From: Tachypleus tridentatus
Lineage: Eukaryota; Arthropoda; Merostomata; Xiphosura; Limulidae
Length of the DNA: 64,000 nucleotides
Assembly: GCF_004210375.1 (NCBI RefSeq)
Contig: NC_134825.1
Coordinates: 6,262,001-6,326,000, forward strand
Reading direction: 5' to 3'
Of the stretch, positions 1-11,993 are shown one piece after another; positions within the stretch are counted from its first letter, which is position 1, and every line of letters starts with the position of its first letter. A program made the position numbers and the translations under genes. Below the pieces are notes generated by a model. The model had not been told where the DNA came from. It ran no database searches and saw only the letters and a list, made by a program, of their open reading frames with translations.

Positions 1-1181
1 ATTGTAAAACTATAAAAATACCTTAATACACAATACTTTACACTTCTAATATACATCATTGTAAAACTATAAAATACCTTAATTCACAATACTTTACACT
101 TCTAATATACATCATTGTAAAACTATGAAAATACCGTAATTCACAATACTTTTACACTTCTAATACACATCATTGTAAAACTATAAAAATACCTTAATTC
201 ACAATACTTTACACTTCTAATACACATCATTGTAAAACTATGAAAATACCTTAATTCACAATACTTTACACTTCTAATATACATCATTGTAAAACTATGA
301 AAATACCTTAATTCACAATACTTTACACTTCTAATAGACATCATTGTAAAACTATAAAAATACCTTAATACACAATACTTTACACTTCTAATAAACATCA
401 TTGTAAAACTATGAAAATACCTTAATTCACAATACTTTACACTTCTAATATACATCATTGTAAAACTATGAAAATACCTTAATTCACAATACTTTACACT
501 TCTAATATACATCATTGTAAAACTATGAAAATACCTTAATTCACAATACTTTACACTTCTAATAGACATCATTGTAAAACTATAAAAATACCTTAATTCA
601 CAATACTTTACACTTCTAATACACATCATTGTAAAACTATAAAAATACCTTAATTCACAATACTTTACACTTCTAATACACATCATTGTAAAACTATGAA
701 AATACCTTAATTCACAATACTTTACACTTGTAATATATATCATTGTAAAACTATGAAAATACCTTAATTCACAATACTTTACACTTCTAATAGACATCAT
801 TGTAAAACTATAAAAATACCTTAATACACTATACTTTACACTTCTAATATACATCATTGTAAAACTATAAAATACCTTAATTCACAATACTTTACACTTC
901 TAATATACATCATTGTAAAACTATGAAAATACCTTAATTCACAATACTTTACACTTCTAATAGACATCATTGTAAAACTATAAAAATACCTTAATACACA
1001 ATACTTTACACTTCTAATATACATCATTGTAAAACTATAAAATACCTTAATTCACAATACTTTACACTTCTAATATACATCATTGTAAAACTATGAAAAT
1101 ACCTTGATTCACAATACTTTACACTTCTAATAGACATCATTGTAAAACTATAAAAATATCTTAATTCACAATACTTTACAC
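1..1181. repeat. 57-bp tandem satellite, about 20 copies
   Basis: Direct repeats of a 57-bp AT-rich unit (key pieces ATTGTAAAACTATGAAAATA and CACAATACTTTACACTTC) run from the first base of the window, so the left end is not seen. Units differ by a few substitutions, e.g. TATACATC versus TAGACATC or TACACATC before the next unit. The minus strand is open over much of the array only because 57 is a multiple of three and the unit has no stop in one frame. I see no sign that it is coding. Confidence 0.95.
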
Positions 1182-1410
1182 AGCAGATCTACATTTCATT
1201 GCAGAACTACATTAGAAATAATATAACATTAATTCACAATAACTTACACTAGAAATAATATATATATTACTGTAAAAACTTTATAAAAAATACCTTAGCT
1301 CACTTAAACTTACACTAGAAATTCCATATTTTGTTGTAGAACTATATTATCTAATAAGAATATAACACCTTAATTCACATTAATGTATACTCTCAATATA
1401 TCATTGTATG
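1182..1410. repeat. Decayed edge of the 57-bp satellite
   Basis: Diverged copies continue past the regular array. Pieces such as TTAATTCACAATAACTTACAC, ACTGTAAAAACTTTATAAAA and CACCTTAATTCACATTAATG recur with many substitutions and altered spacing. This is the usual picture at a satellite border, where units escape homogenisation. Confidence 0.65.
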
Positions 1411-1911
1411 TTGATACTTTTTGTCAACTATGGATAAATGTATTCCTCAACTAACTGTAATAAAAATGTTTATACATTAATAATGGATATAAGTGAGGAA
1501 AACACTATCAATACACAAGCAAGAGTCACAAAGTGAAAGAACTAGCAACTAGTTAGTGAATTTATTAATGATACAAAACACTGTCAGAGGAAACAGACAA
1601 GTTAATAATTTATACAAGTTTGTTTACATGAGCTGTATATAGTATGTTACATCTTGTTTAATTTAACAATATATAGATGTGGAACATTTTAAATATCCTG
1701 TATGGTTTCCCACAATTTACTCAAGTTCTTTGGCCATCTTTGGACTTCCTACATTTTTACACAAACTTGTACATCTTAAGAACATTCATATCAGAACATA
1801 CTGTACACTAAGCCATAGCTGCCAGTACTCCATTGACTTCTTTACCATCAATATTTTAAATTTTCTGTTTTTTTGAGATGACCATCTTATTACGAGTCCT
1901 CACTCAACAAA

Positions 1912-2041
1912 TCAAATTGCTGCAGGAATGGTACGATAGGTTGAAATGTTCTGTAATTTTGCAGAACTTGGAGTACTATCAGTTTTGTGTTGACCAATCA
2001 GGTAATTAGTATGGAAATACCACTTATCTCCCTCTCCAACA
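1912..2041 (-). CDS. Possible terminal coding exon, unrecognised protein
   Basis: On the minus strand an acceptor-like TTTATGTAG is followed by 42 codons and a TGA stop. The peptide contains GEGDKWYFHTNYLIGQHKTD and then a Ser/Thr-rich tail ending in IPAAI. Its balanced composition (W, G, H, D) looks more like real protein than the surrounding AT-rich spurious ORFs. It could be the last exon of the minus-strand gene that starts near 7.3 kb, but that gene's second exon ends in phase 1 and this one begins in phase 2, so at least one further exon would be needed. I do not recognise the family. Confidence 0.3.
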
Positions 2042-2109
2042 CTACATAAATAATATATATAATTATCACAAAATTTTTCTGAACTAGAACAAAATCTAGT
2101 TGAGGTCAT

Positions 2110-5100
2110 GAGCTAATTTCAGATTAAGATGTTTGTTACTTTCTGTATACTGTGTGGTCAAAGAACTTGCCTACTGTTACACAAAGATTCTACACTGTGC
2201 AGAATGGATGACCTTGTGAATGTTGTGCAGAGCAGAGATATTTCTGTATTCCAGTGCCTGTTTTATGTTTTATGTCTGACAGTTATGCTTACAAAAATTC
2301 CACCTTGGTATTACTATTTTACTGCTTTACTCCTGATACTACTTCCAAAACCAATTAAAAAACTCATAAATAAACGTTATTTTTATGTGCTTTATTCAAA
2401 TACAGCTTATTCTGTTAACTTCTTACTTTTATTATTATACCCTACTTCAAAATGCAATATCCCTTTCAACTTGTTAACTGGCCAAACTTTAGTCTGTCTC
2501 CAGTAATGAAGCATTCATACTTCAAACATCACTAACATGTCTTTTCTTCTTTCCCTTCAAACACTAGATCGTAAAACCTCTACTTTCTTGCAGAGATCCA
2601 AATCAGCACACTGACACCCACTGGCTGTGATGCTTTACTAAAGTTCTTCACAGATTAAGTTGCTATTCAACACTTCACTGTCAAACATTTTAAACTGGTA
2701 TTAATCTGTGTATAGCCCACATTTTTTCAGCTTTGCTCATTCTACATTTTATGGTTCAATGGGGATTGGTTACCTCTTCTCAACAACTAGCAGTTAAGCA
2801 ACATATATACATCCACTAAAATAATTTCTCACACATCTCTATCTTACTGCATTCAAGCTAACATTTACATCTGTATTTACAGCAAGAATGTTGGCAATAT
2901 CTGTATTTGAATTCAATTTCTTAAATGCTATAAAAGTCCCTAGATTCATAATTTGAGGTTGACTTTAAAAACAAAAGGATAAACAAAAAACAGAGGCTTT
3001 TTCATTTGTGTTGAAACCATTATCACAACCTTTTGGAAGTCTCAGCACAGAGTCTGAAAGTTAATATTTTCCAACTCTTTAAATATATTTCTGATGGATA
3101 CTTACCTCCTCTCACATAACTTTTCTCATTCAATGCTGCCCTCTATGTACAAATCTTTTGCTTGCCACTAGCCTTCATACTCCCATCTACCCCACATGTT
3201 TAACATAGAGCAGCTACATTTTAGTGTGCAAATAATCATGAGATCCTTTCACAAACAGAAGCACAATACACTCTTCTGTCATAAGCTATACTGTAGAACC
3301 CAACTTTTAACTTTCAAATTAAGTAAAGAAAAATGCACTTGAAGTTGGAATGTAGGGTGTGAAATGTAAAAAGAGGTAAGTATTAGAAATACATTCAGTG
3401 TAGAAAAAATTTTATCCTCTTATATAATACCTTACCTCTTCTCACATAATAGGTAGGTACACAATGGCATAATGGAGAGATGGATGCAAATTTATTTAGA
3501 TGAACTTCCTTTGCAGAAAGTCTGAGGAATTCCCATGAAGTATGCTATTTCTTGATGGGAACACAACCATGGAAGACTGCACCACATCTGCCTGTTGTGA
3601 ATATATGTCATTAAGAGAGGCAGAAAAGGAGCATACTATGCACTTAGTTAGATGTGCTAAGTGGTGTAGAGAGGCTAGGGTGCACCAGATAGGTTCTGTT
3701 CTGCCATCCTAGTGTAGACCTGATACACAATCAATACCAGGCCACCCAGGACCTTGACATCTGGGTTGTGGTAGAAAGAGGAGGTTCAACATGGTGGTCC
3801 ACTCAAATAAAAAACCTGGTAACCTTGGGAATTTATCATCTAGTCTGCAGTAAAAAGAGGGCTCCCTACCAACCTTGTTTATGAAGACTTATGTTCAATG
3901 GTCCACTTCTAATCCAATATCAGATCACCCAGGAACCAACATCTAGTCAGCAGTAGGATAAAAGTTTCAAGCCAGAGGGTGAACTGCATTTTAATGGATT
4001 ATCTGCAGACCAGGTGGCATCAGATAGTTTTCTTTTAGGTCTACAGTAGGACAAGGATTCATGCCATCTACATCAGCAGGACACCACCACACTACTTTCA
4101 AATGAATGGACTGAACACATCTTTAAGTGAAGTCCTTACCTCTTACTAGCTCTTAATTACTGGGATGGTGGATAATGAGATGGGGAGTCAAGAGGAATGC
4201 AACACTGAAGAAAGTGCAATGAGTAAACACAATTTTTTTTTAAAGGAGGCCAGTTCCAATTCATTCAACTAGGATGAGATGGATCAAAGTTTTCTTGATA
4301 TTGCTTTACTCATGATAGTCCATAAGTTGGTACAATCTGACCAGGGCATATACTGCATGGATAAGCATACTAGCAGTCCTGTGGAACATCCCATCTCAAC
4401 AGTGGGCATTATAAATGTGAAAGGTCATACAGTGCTGATTTATGGATTACTATCCCTGGACAAGCACCATTTATCAGAGAGCACAATCCAACATATTAAA
4501 TTGAGCTACTATAAATGAATAAATATGAAAACATTCATCCACTACAGTTGAACCCAACTGTGGATGATGACAATGGGCAGTATTCAGTATCCCAATCAGG
4601 AGGAGGGGGGCACATCATGAAGTTAATGAGAGATGAAGATGTGTGTGCTGTTGTGTACATACGAGTTTGGATGAGCTCCACAAGTAGGTGATGGAAATGG
4701 GTAGTCAAAGAAAGGATGAAATGCTGGATCTAATGCAAAGAGAATGCAAAAAAGACAGTGTGAGACAGAAGACAAGGAAGTGTAAGCCAACTCCATGAGC
4801 TGGTGAATTCAACCCATAAACCAATAACTGTGAAAGGAGAAATATCTTGGGAAGAGAAAGGGAATCATAGAAGGAAACCCTGTAGGTAATAAGAGAACAC
4901 AAACAATAAAAACAAATGACCCAGCTTGGAATGAGGATAAAAATGGAAAATGGAAGAGAGGGTAACAGCTGTAAATGTGGTTTCAAATTCCAGAGCTGCA
5001 AACATCGTGGGAAAAATCTGCAATCTAGATATAGGAGAAACATAAATACAATGGTAAAGGATACATGAAACATCAAGGACAAAAAACATCCAACCTACTA

Positions 5101-7044
5101 GGTAAGGAGAGGTGAATTAGGGGATCCAAAGCCAAATCCCATTTATTGTGCAACAGCATGCAAGTAAGCAAGACCCTAGGGAATGCAGGCTTTCATGGAA
5201 GCCCAAGTCCCCAAAAGAGAAATAACCTCTCATGTAATAACAGAAGTAGAGGATTGAAAGATCAAAACTAAGAGCTCAATCAATATTAACAGAAGAGGAT
5301 ATGGCTAGGCCCCATTGAATTAGGAGTTGAAGAACCCTTTTAAGTAGATGATGGAGCATCCTTCAGAAGAATAATCCAAAATATTCTGTAGATGCTGGCA
5401 ACAAAACCAGATCCCAAGGAGGAGGGAGAGAAATCAGAAATAAGGATCAGGAAGGTGTAGAGATAAAACAAATGGAAAGATCTCCAGACAGCTCTTGAAA
5501 TATCTAATGAGCCAAGGTGAAATCACACCACAGGTAAATAAACCTGTCTAAATGTGCTCTGTACTCACCAGATCCTATAGTATAGTAACCAAGGATTGCA
5601 AGAGGTTAATTAAGATGAGAGAAGTGGAAAATTTGATCCTTGAAAATAAGTTGCAATACCATCAGGGCCTGATACCCAAACAGGAACAAAAAACTCCAAG
5701 ATCCGAAAGTCTCTTAATAGAAAATCTGAATTGTGGCATATTAATAAATAAGTATCCAAGGTACATGGAGATACAATACATGCTTCTCCCAATACATAGT
5801 AGTGCAAAGAACAGGTCTGCACATACCCTGACTTCTCAAGAAGGAAAACAAAAATCTAGTTAATCCATAGAAGAAGTAGAACTTAGGATTGAAGGAGAGG
5901 AATCATTAGGCACAGGAGATAGAAATAAAAAGTAACATTCTTATGACAGCATGTTTAGAAAGGCAGAAAATAGTTTGGGAGTTTCCACAGTAGGAATTTG
6001 GGATTACATGGCAAAGTAAAGAAGACGAAACAGGCTATAAACATCTGCATCTTTCTGAATAGATTTCTCATAAAAAAGAAAAAAAGAAAATCTGTCTGTG
6101 ATCGGTAGACACAGTAGGCTACATAATGGACCCCAACTCAAAACATGGTACCTTTTCAGCAGAAAGCACAAAGGCTGAAACTAAGAAACTACAGGTTGAA
6201 GCGTAATGACAGTATAAACAATAGTAGCAGCTGTTCTGAATTGAAATTCCAAAATTAAAATGAATAATGAAATATAAAACTATAGCAGTGAGCTTCACTG
6301 TAAAAACAATTAAGAAAAACTAGAAACAACCAAAAAAGTAGTTTAAACTGTTAATGCAAAATACAAAGTAAACAGAAGCAACACTTTGAAATATCTGTAT
6401 TCTACTGTCCCAAACCAAGAAGTTAAAGCTAGGTTATACAGGACATAGGGAACCAGCTGTGACAGGAGAGTGTGTCGTGCTCCTACTGGTGAAGGATTAA
6501 TCTCATGGTTCTTTGCATATTACAATACAGCTGTACCAGATTAAACATGATACAGATGGAAGTATGAAGACAAGTGGAGACTGAAAAAAATGTGTATTTG
6601 AGAAAAGCTATTATGGTGATGACATGCCATATTGGAATATTATTTTTCCATGAACCCACCAGTGATTCAACTCAAACAGTTACTCAACACTGCTAAAATA
6701 TATACTGTGCATACACAAAAAAAGGAAAAAAAGACATTCACAGTTTATTTAAAAGAAACTAATTTGACTAACAAAAATTACTTTTGAACTAGCTTAATTA
6801 AAAACTTGCTATTAAGTATAAAAATTTAAAAATGTCAACAGCATAAATAACTGTAGCTAATACATTCTCATGACAATAAAACTCATTCTTGGCTATAAGT
6901 ATACTTACAGACAAGCACTGTATTTAACATAAGCACAATCCCAAATATACTTTCATTACTTCCCACAAGTCTCAGTCACTCAACTCTTAAAAAGCAAATG
7001 GAGACTCTCTAATGACAACCAACCAAGTGTAAATAATTACTTAC
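2110..7044. other. No supported gene; candidate element and purine-rich stretch
   Basis: Open frames here (for example plus strand 2129-2506) are hydrophobic, low-complexity translations with no recognisable motif, and I do not call them. 3.4-6.1 kb is purine-rich on the plus strand, with many short GA runs and no exon-like pattern. It may be an old repeat or intronic DNA of the gene that starts at 7.3 kb. Confidence 0.5.
3084..3397. mobile_element. Candidate short element with terminal inverted repeats
   Basis: The left end carries TACTTACCTCCTCTCACATA. The right end carries an approximate reverse complement (GTGAAATGTAAAAAGAGGTA followed by AGTATTAGAAATAC). The ends are about 310 bp apart with no coding capacity between them, as in a MITE. 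A further related piece, CCTTACCTCTTCTCACATAA, lies at about 3430. The match is imperfect and no target duplication was found, so this is tentative. Confidence 0.3.
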
Positions 7045-7321
7045 CATCAAACTTAAAATAAAAAGCTGTGCTGCTTTTGACATTTATACCTGAAAGATCA
7101 AAATTACCAAACATCTTACAATCTTTCCAATATGAACATTTTGACCAAATTATGATAATAAACATGTTTAAATAACTTTCTAAGTAAGTTGATTTTTTGC
7201 ATAACCATATTTTTGAAAATTTCTTACCTTGTTCACTACTGTTTCCATTCTGGTTTCCCCCCACTGCCATGGTAATTCTGTCTCTCCAACAACATTGAAG
7301 TCAGATTTGTGCAACTTTCTT
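7045..7321 (-). CDS. 5' end of an unrecognised gene (two coding exons)
   Basis: The minus strand has ACC-ATGG, a good start context, at 7270, followed by 14 codons (MAVGGNQNGNSSEQ) and a GTAAGA donor after 7228. The next exon, 7089-7045, lies between TTTCAG and GTAAGT and reads INVKSSTAFYFKFD after the split Gly codon. Both junctions are phase 1, so the exons join in frame: 29 whole codons and two split Gly codons. A possible 5' UTR acceptor (GGTTTAG) lies just above 7321. Later exons should lie at lower coordinates, but I cannot place them confidently. The N terminus is polar and shows no signal peptide. I do not recognise the protein and assign no function. Confidence 0.5.
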
Positions 7322-8310
7322 CTAAACCGACAGTGATAAATCAGTAACAATTAAGGTCATAGTTTAAAAGTAAGAAAATATTACTTCAACTTCCCTGAAT
7401 ACATTTTAAATTTATAGTTATCATTTCTCCAAAGTAATTTCTTTTTATCACTTCAAATTTTGTGAGACACATGTTCCAAGTCATTTCAACATGGTGATGA
7501 ACTGACATGCTTCGTATGCAGTATGTATACAGATTATGTAGTTACATGAAATTCAATATTTATAACCTAATAGATACTTATTTGCATTTATTCAAACTTT
7601 ACAGTGTTAACAATTTTTAATTATTTTAATTACTAATTCTATGATTCTTGTACACATAAACTCTGGATGTAAAATTTTCCCACAATTGGTATACATTAAT
7701 TAAAACATCAGTGTGGATTACATTGCAAGGCATTTCACATTTTTCACCTAAAAAATCAGACAGTGTTGAACTTTTGGAAGAGTTTGCACTACATTCATAT
7801 TCACAAATCTGAATCAAGAACAAAATTAATTATTGTTTAAAACCCAGGAATTACATTTTATACCCTAAAGTTTGAGCTACAATGATAACATATTTTCAAG
7901 TTTATATTTTCCTGCGAGTACCTTTAATATGTAGAAAGAACACAGACATATTAGATTTCTAAATTCAAGGAAAACTTTTAAACCTATTTAAATAGTTTTA
8001 AACTCTCAAATATTTTAGAATCTATATTCTGTTATTTAAGAAAGAACAATAACTATTTGGAAAGTATTGAAATAAGATAATCATTCCAGATTTGGAAGGA
8101 TTATAACAGGAAAGACTAAAATTAACATTTTTTAGTAAAGCAAAGGCCTTGATAGAAACATATTTGAGACTTTAGAATCACTGGAAGTTTGGAATCCATA
8201 AATCCAAACAATGATTCTACAAAAAAGCCTATGCAGACAGTAAGAGTAAAAAGCCAAACCTTAAGACACAGATATCTTAGACATGATTCCAGTTGAGGCA
8301 GTTTTGTTTG
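7322..8310. other. No gene seen
   Basis: AT-rich sequence upstream of the start codon at 7270. It is either an intron within the 5' UTR of that gene or spacer. I find no motif, array or recognisable mobile element. Confidence 0.5.
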
Positions 8311-8405
8311 TTTTCCAGCAGGGTGGTCAGCCTATGGAATAGTTTTCCTCCAAGTGTGGTCAAACCTGCAAAGTAGTTTAAGAGGAGACTAGATAAATTA
8401 AAGAG
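8311..8405 (+). mobile_element. LINE relic, C-terminal end of an L2/CR1-type ORF2
   Basis: Conceptual translation on the plus strand gives RVVSLWNSFPPSVVKPA, a stop, then FKRRLDK. This matches the well-known C-terminal signature of L2/CR1-type reverse transcriptase proteins (RVVxLWNSLPxxVVxAxxxxxFKxxLDK). It is a short, broken fragment. Sequence down to about 8560 may be the rest of the element's 3' end. Confidence 0.6.
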
Positions 8406-8919
8406 GAGAGCTTGGAGGAGAGGAAAACTGGACAACCTATATGAATAGATGGAGTTAAGTGCCTTTTGACTGTTATCTCAGTGTTTGCTGAGAAATTCAA
8501 GCTCTGCATAGCCTATTCACCAATTTTTGTCATCTGTTTTAGCTATGTAAAGCAATATATACATAAAATATTTATAAATTGTTATTTAAGATGGCTCAAG
8601 TGACACAGATAAACACAACTTTAAAACCATGTGGCTCCAATGCTTCAACAGTTGGAATGAGATTCCAAATTCATGTTTCTTTATGTTGTTGTTACAATCA
8701 CATTCAAATCAAAATTGTTTGTACAACGTCAAAAGAAACGTATGGTACACTAACAGTTCTTGTATGCTATAGAACACAGATGATTTAATCAAGTTTAAAA
8801 AATTAATTAAATGATCTTCATTGTAATTTCAATAACATATAGTTTGAAACTGTCACCGAAGTACATCACTGAATTAAGAAAATAAATAAAACAGAGCTAA
8901 AAATTATTAATAAAAATAT

Positions 8920-9500
8920 GTTTATACGGTTTTGTCTGTCTCACTGCATTTGTAGGAAAGAAGTAAGTGCAAAGTGGTGACAGACCTTACTGTAATATGG
9001 TAAGAAAGAAACAAAAACCTGGAACATTCCTTCCCTACACGACGACTAGACAGTGTTACTTGTACTATTACTGCTACTACTACTACAGTACAAGTAACGT
9101 GATTAACGTCAGTCACACTCACAGATAAAGTTACTTACGACTTATGTTACTGCACTTAGTAATATATGATAGCAATTCTATTATTAGTATTAGTTGTACG
9201 TCGTTGAAAAAAAAACTTCATAATTGACACTTATAATATAACAGCACATTTCATACCTCAACATTTAATTTGAAGTTCTATGCCACTCAACAAATATATA
9301 AACTACCCCAATAAGTTAACCAACTCTATCGTTTACAGTTTTAGTTTATCCCACAAAAGATTGGATATAGCAGAAAGCGCCCTCTGATAAATGTAATTTT
9401 GAACTTATTCGTTATTATTTATACGCTGTTTCTATACTTCGTGTAATTACGTTCGTACTTTTCTTTGTGATTAGATTACGTTTTTTCGAAAAATGAATCG
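8920..9500. promoter_or_regulatory. CpG-bearing stretch, possible promoter
   Basis: This stretch has clearly more CpG dinucleotides than the DNA on either side (for example ACGACGACTAG, TTACGTTCGTAC and TTTTTTCGAAAAATGAATCG). It lies upstream of the minus-strand start at 7270, so it could be that gene's promoter with an untranslated first exon. No TATA box or initiator stands out. Confidence 0.2.
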
Positions 9501-9635
9501 ACTACTGAAAAAAAACACTTGAAATAATTCATACAATTACCATTGTTTATTCAAAGCTCTAGGGTTTTTCCTTTTATTTCGAACATGTTCTGTATTGTAC
9601 ATTGGGTAAAACACATTTAGTTATTTTTTGCCATT

Positions 9636-9886
9636 GGCATGGCCAGGTGGTTAAGACACCCGACTCGTAATCTGAGGGACGCGGGTTCGAATACCCGTCA
9701 CACCGAACATGCTCACTCTTTCAACCGTGGGGGCGTTATTGTGTTACGATCAATGACACTACTTGTTGGTAAAACAGTAGCTCAAGTGTGTGTGGTTCGT
9801 GGTGATGATTCACCGCCTTCTCTCTTGTCTTACACTGCTAAATTAGGGACGGCTAGCACATATAGCCCTCGTGTACCTTTGCGCGA
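9636..9886 (+). mobile_element. tRNA-derived SINE (family 1)
   Basis: It begins with a tRNA-like head carrying an A-box (TGGCCAGGTGG) and a B-box (GGGTTCGAATACCC), the two internal RNA polymerase III promoter elements. The body follows with the family landmarks GTGGGGGCGTTAT, CACTGCTAAATTAGGGACGG and AGCCCTCGTGTA. The same body recurs at least six times in the window in both orientations. Confidence 0.9.
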
Positions 9887-9935
9887 CCCTTGGATTACGA
9901 GCTGAGTGCCTTAATTACTTGGCTATGCCGGGCCC
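9887..9935 (-). mobile_element. Inverted SINE head fragment
   Basis: Directly after the SINE body comes the reverse complement of the tRNA-like head (TTGGATTACGAGCTGAGTGC, then GGCTATGCCGGGCC). This is either a second SINE inserted in the opposite direction or a fold-back product. The LINE target duplication overlaps its end. Confidence 0.75.
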
Positions 9936-9955
9936 GCTTGTTACTGATCTATTAA
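9927..9955. repeat. Left copy of 29-bp LINE target-site duplication
   Basis: The segment starting GCCGGGCCCGCTTGTTACTG and ending ATCTATTAA is repeated exactly at 11965-11993 on the other side of the LINE. Confidence 0.9.
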
Positions 9956-11964
9956 TAATAATAATAATAATAATAATAAATTTATTAAGCAATAAATTAG
10001 ACACAAAAAATCAAATATCAATATAAAACCATCAACAAAGAGTTAACTCGTCCTGTGATGGTTAAACACATAATAAAGTAAAATCAAAACTTACAAAATC
10101 AATATAAAGTTCCCAGAATATTATCATCAGTATTTAAGATCCATTGTTTTAAGTATTTCTTTTGATTAACACGATTAATAGAAGATCTTATACTATAATG
10201 AATAAAATTATGAATACGAGGTGCCAAATAAAGATATTGATGAAGTGTAACTGTTTTACGTGGTGTGGGTACATTAATTGGAAAAAAAGATTGAAGTCGT
10301 GTAAAATATGAAGTGACTTTAAAAGGCCTATTAAAAGAAACATGCAATGTAGATAAAGCTAAAAAATATAAATAAAGTTTATCATATGAAAGAGGGGAGT
10401 TAAATTTACTGAAATCGGTATCAAGCCTATGAGTAAAATAAGAGAGAAAACACTTTTTGCAACTTGTGAATAGGAATTAAAAAGTCTTATATGTGCCACC
10501 CCAAATTGAAATACAATATTGTAAGAAAGATTGAAAGAGAGCATAATATACACTTAACAAAATATGATAAGGAGCACAATGACTAAGTTCAAAAATTAGC
10601 ATAGAACTATATTTTAATTTATTAACTAAAGAATTAATATGAAATTGCCAATTTAATTTTCGATCTAAGATAATTCCTAAATATTTAACAGAGGAAACTT
10701 GAGTCAATTTGGGACACTTACAATTAGGGTAAGTATAACAATCACTAGAATGATAAAAAATAGAAGGAAAAGCTGGAATGACACCATAAAGGTTAAACTG
10801 AAGAAGAAAAGATTTAGATATATTTAAGGATAAGTCATTACAGAAAAGCCAATTTTAATTTTATTAAGATCACTAGAAATAATGGCTTCATTAATTAGAT
10901 TTGGCTTACTATAGACAACAGCAATATCATCGGCATAGGCTTGGATATCTCCAAAAACTGTTGGTAAAGAATATCATTTATATAAATGAGAAATAATAAA
11001 GGGCCCAGAACAGAACCTTGTGGTACTCCAACATTAATTGTAAGCCAATCACTATAATTATTATGGATACAAACCGATTGCTTTCTATTGTGAAAGTAAG
11101 AAAAAAACCAATCAAAAAACAATGCCTCTAAAACCATAATAAGATAATTTATTTAACAATATTTTATGATTAACAGAATCAAAAGCTTTGGCTAAGTCAA
11201 GAAAAACAGCAATTGGATGAAGATCAGAATCCAAAGCTTCTGTAATACTTCCCACAAGTTTAGCAACAGCAACCTCCGTTCCAAGCCCAGGCCGAAAGCC
11301 AAATTGAGAAGGAGACAAAACTGAATGTCTATCAAGAAATGATAAAATTCTAATCTTCATAGATTTTTCAAATAGTTTAGAGAAATGTATTAATAAGGAA
11401 ATAGGTCTATAATTCGTAAAATCAGAAATATTACCAGATTTATAAATAGGAATGACCAATGATAACTTTAAAGCATTAGGAAACTTCCTTGAGTAAAAGA
11501 TAAATTAATTAAAAAAAGTCAAAATTGGTGCAAAAGATTAGCATTAGCTTTCAAAATCTTAACCGAAACACCATCTACACCATTAGAAGCTGAATTTGAT
11601 AAGGAGAAAATATTATTCATAGTTTCAGATACAGTAACAGGATATAGATAACAAGAAGAAGAAGGAGCAGGAGGCATGCCCTGAGAACAAAATTTAGGAT
11701 TGGAGCAAGTAGATTTAGCAACATTAACAAAAAAATAATTCAAATCAGATAAATCAGTAGTACCAAAATTACAAAATTTCTTTTTTTTTTTTTTAACATC
11801 AATAATAGAGTTAACAATATTCCAATTCTGTTTAATAGTTTTAGCATTCTTAAACAGGTTATGATAATAAGTCCATTTAGTCTTACGGGTCAAGCTAACA
11901 ACATAATTCCTTAAACACTTAAATCTAATCTTTAGATAAATATCATCAGAAAATTGATGTACAA
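9956..11964 (-). mobile_element. 5'-truncated non-LTR retrotransposon (LINE)
   Basis: The minus strand encodes a reverse transcriptase in pieces. Around 11.4 kb is [19 protein letters not shown]. Motif A is [14 protein letters not shown] near 11.2 kb. Motif B is [20 protein letters not shown] near 11.0 kb. The catalytic YADD ([13 protein letters not shown], near 10.9 kb) lies in another frame, so the ORF is shifted between motifs B and C. Thumb-like sequence (SVKYLGIILDRKLNW) follows near 10.7 kb. The 3' end is a (TAA)n tract next to the left target duplication. The upstream part, with any endonuclease domain, is missing, which is a typical 5' truncation. The motifs suit the Jockey/CR1 group; I cannot place the clade. 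The element inserted into SINE sequence. Confidence 0.92.
10895..11459 (-). pseudogene. Reverse transcriptase domain of the LINE, frameshifted
   Basis: This is the palm region of the LINE reverse transcriptase, which copies element RNA into DNA at the target. Fingers (NYRPISLL), motif A (FLDLAKAFD, catalytic Asp) and motif B ([12 protein letters not shown]) lie in two overlapping minus-strand frames. The YADD motif is present in a third reading. At least two frame changes mean no functional protein could be made from this copy. Confidence 0.85.
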
Positions 11965-11993
11965 GCCGGGCCCGCTTGTTACTGATCTATTAA
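11965..11993. repeat. Right copy of 29-bp LINE target-site duplication
   Basis: Exact repeat of 9927-9955. The identity of the two copies indicates a fairly recent insertion. Confidence 0.9.

Noticed and set aside
2129-2506. Plus-strand 125-codon hydrophobic frame
   Set aside because: AT-rich, Leu/Tyr-rich translation without motif, splice context or start context; typical of chance ORFs here.
9375-9400. CTCF-like site (GCGCCCTCTG)
   Set aside because: Only the core matches; the flank fails at several consensus positions, and one match in a long window is not evidence.
9636-9710. A functional tRNA gene
   Set aside because: A- and B-boxes are present, but no proper acceptor stem pairs up, and the sequence continues into the repeated SINE body.
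9639-9905. Plus-strand 88-codon open frame
   Set aside because: It lies wholly over a SINE and its inverted head.
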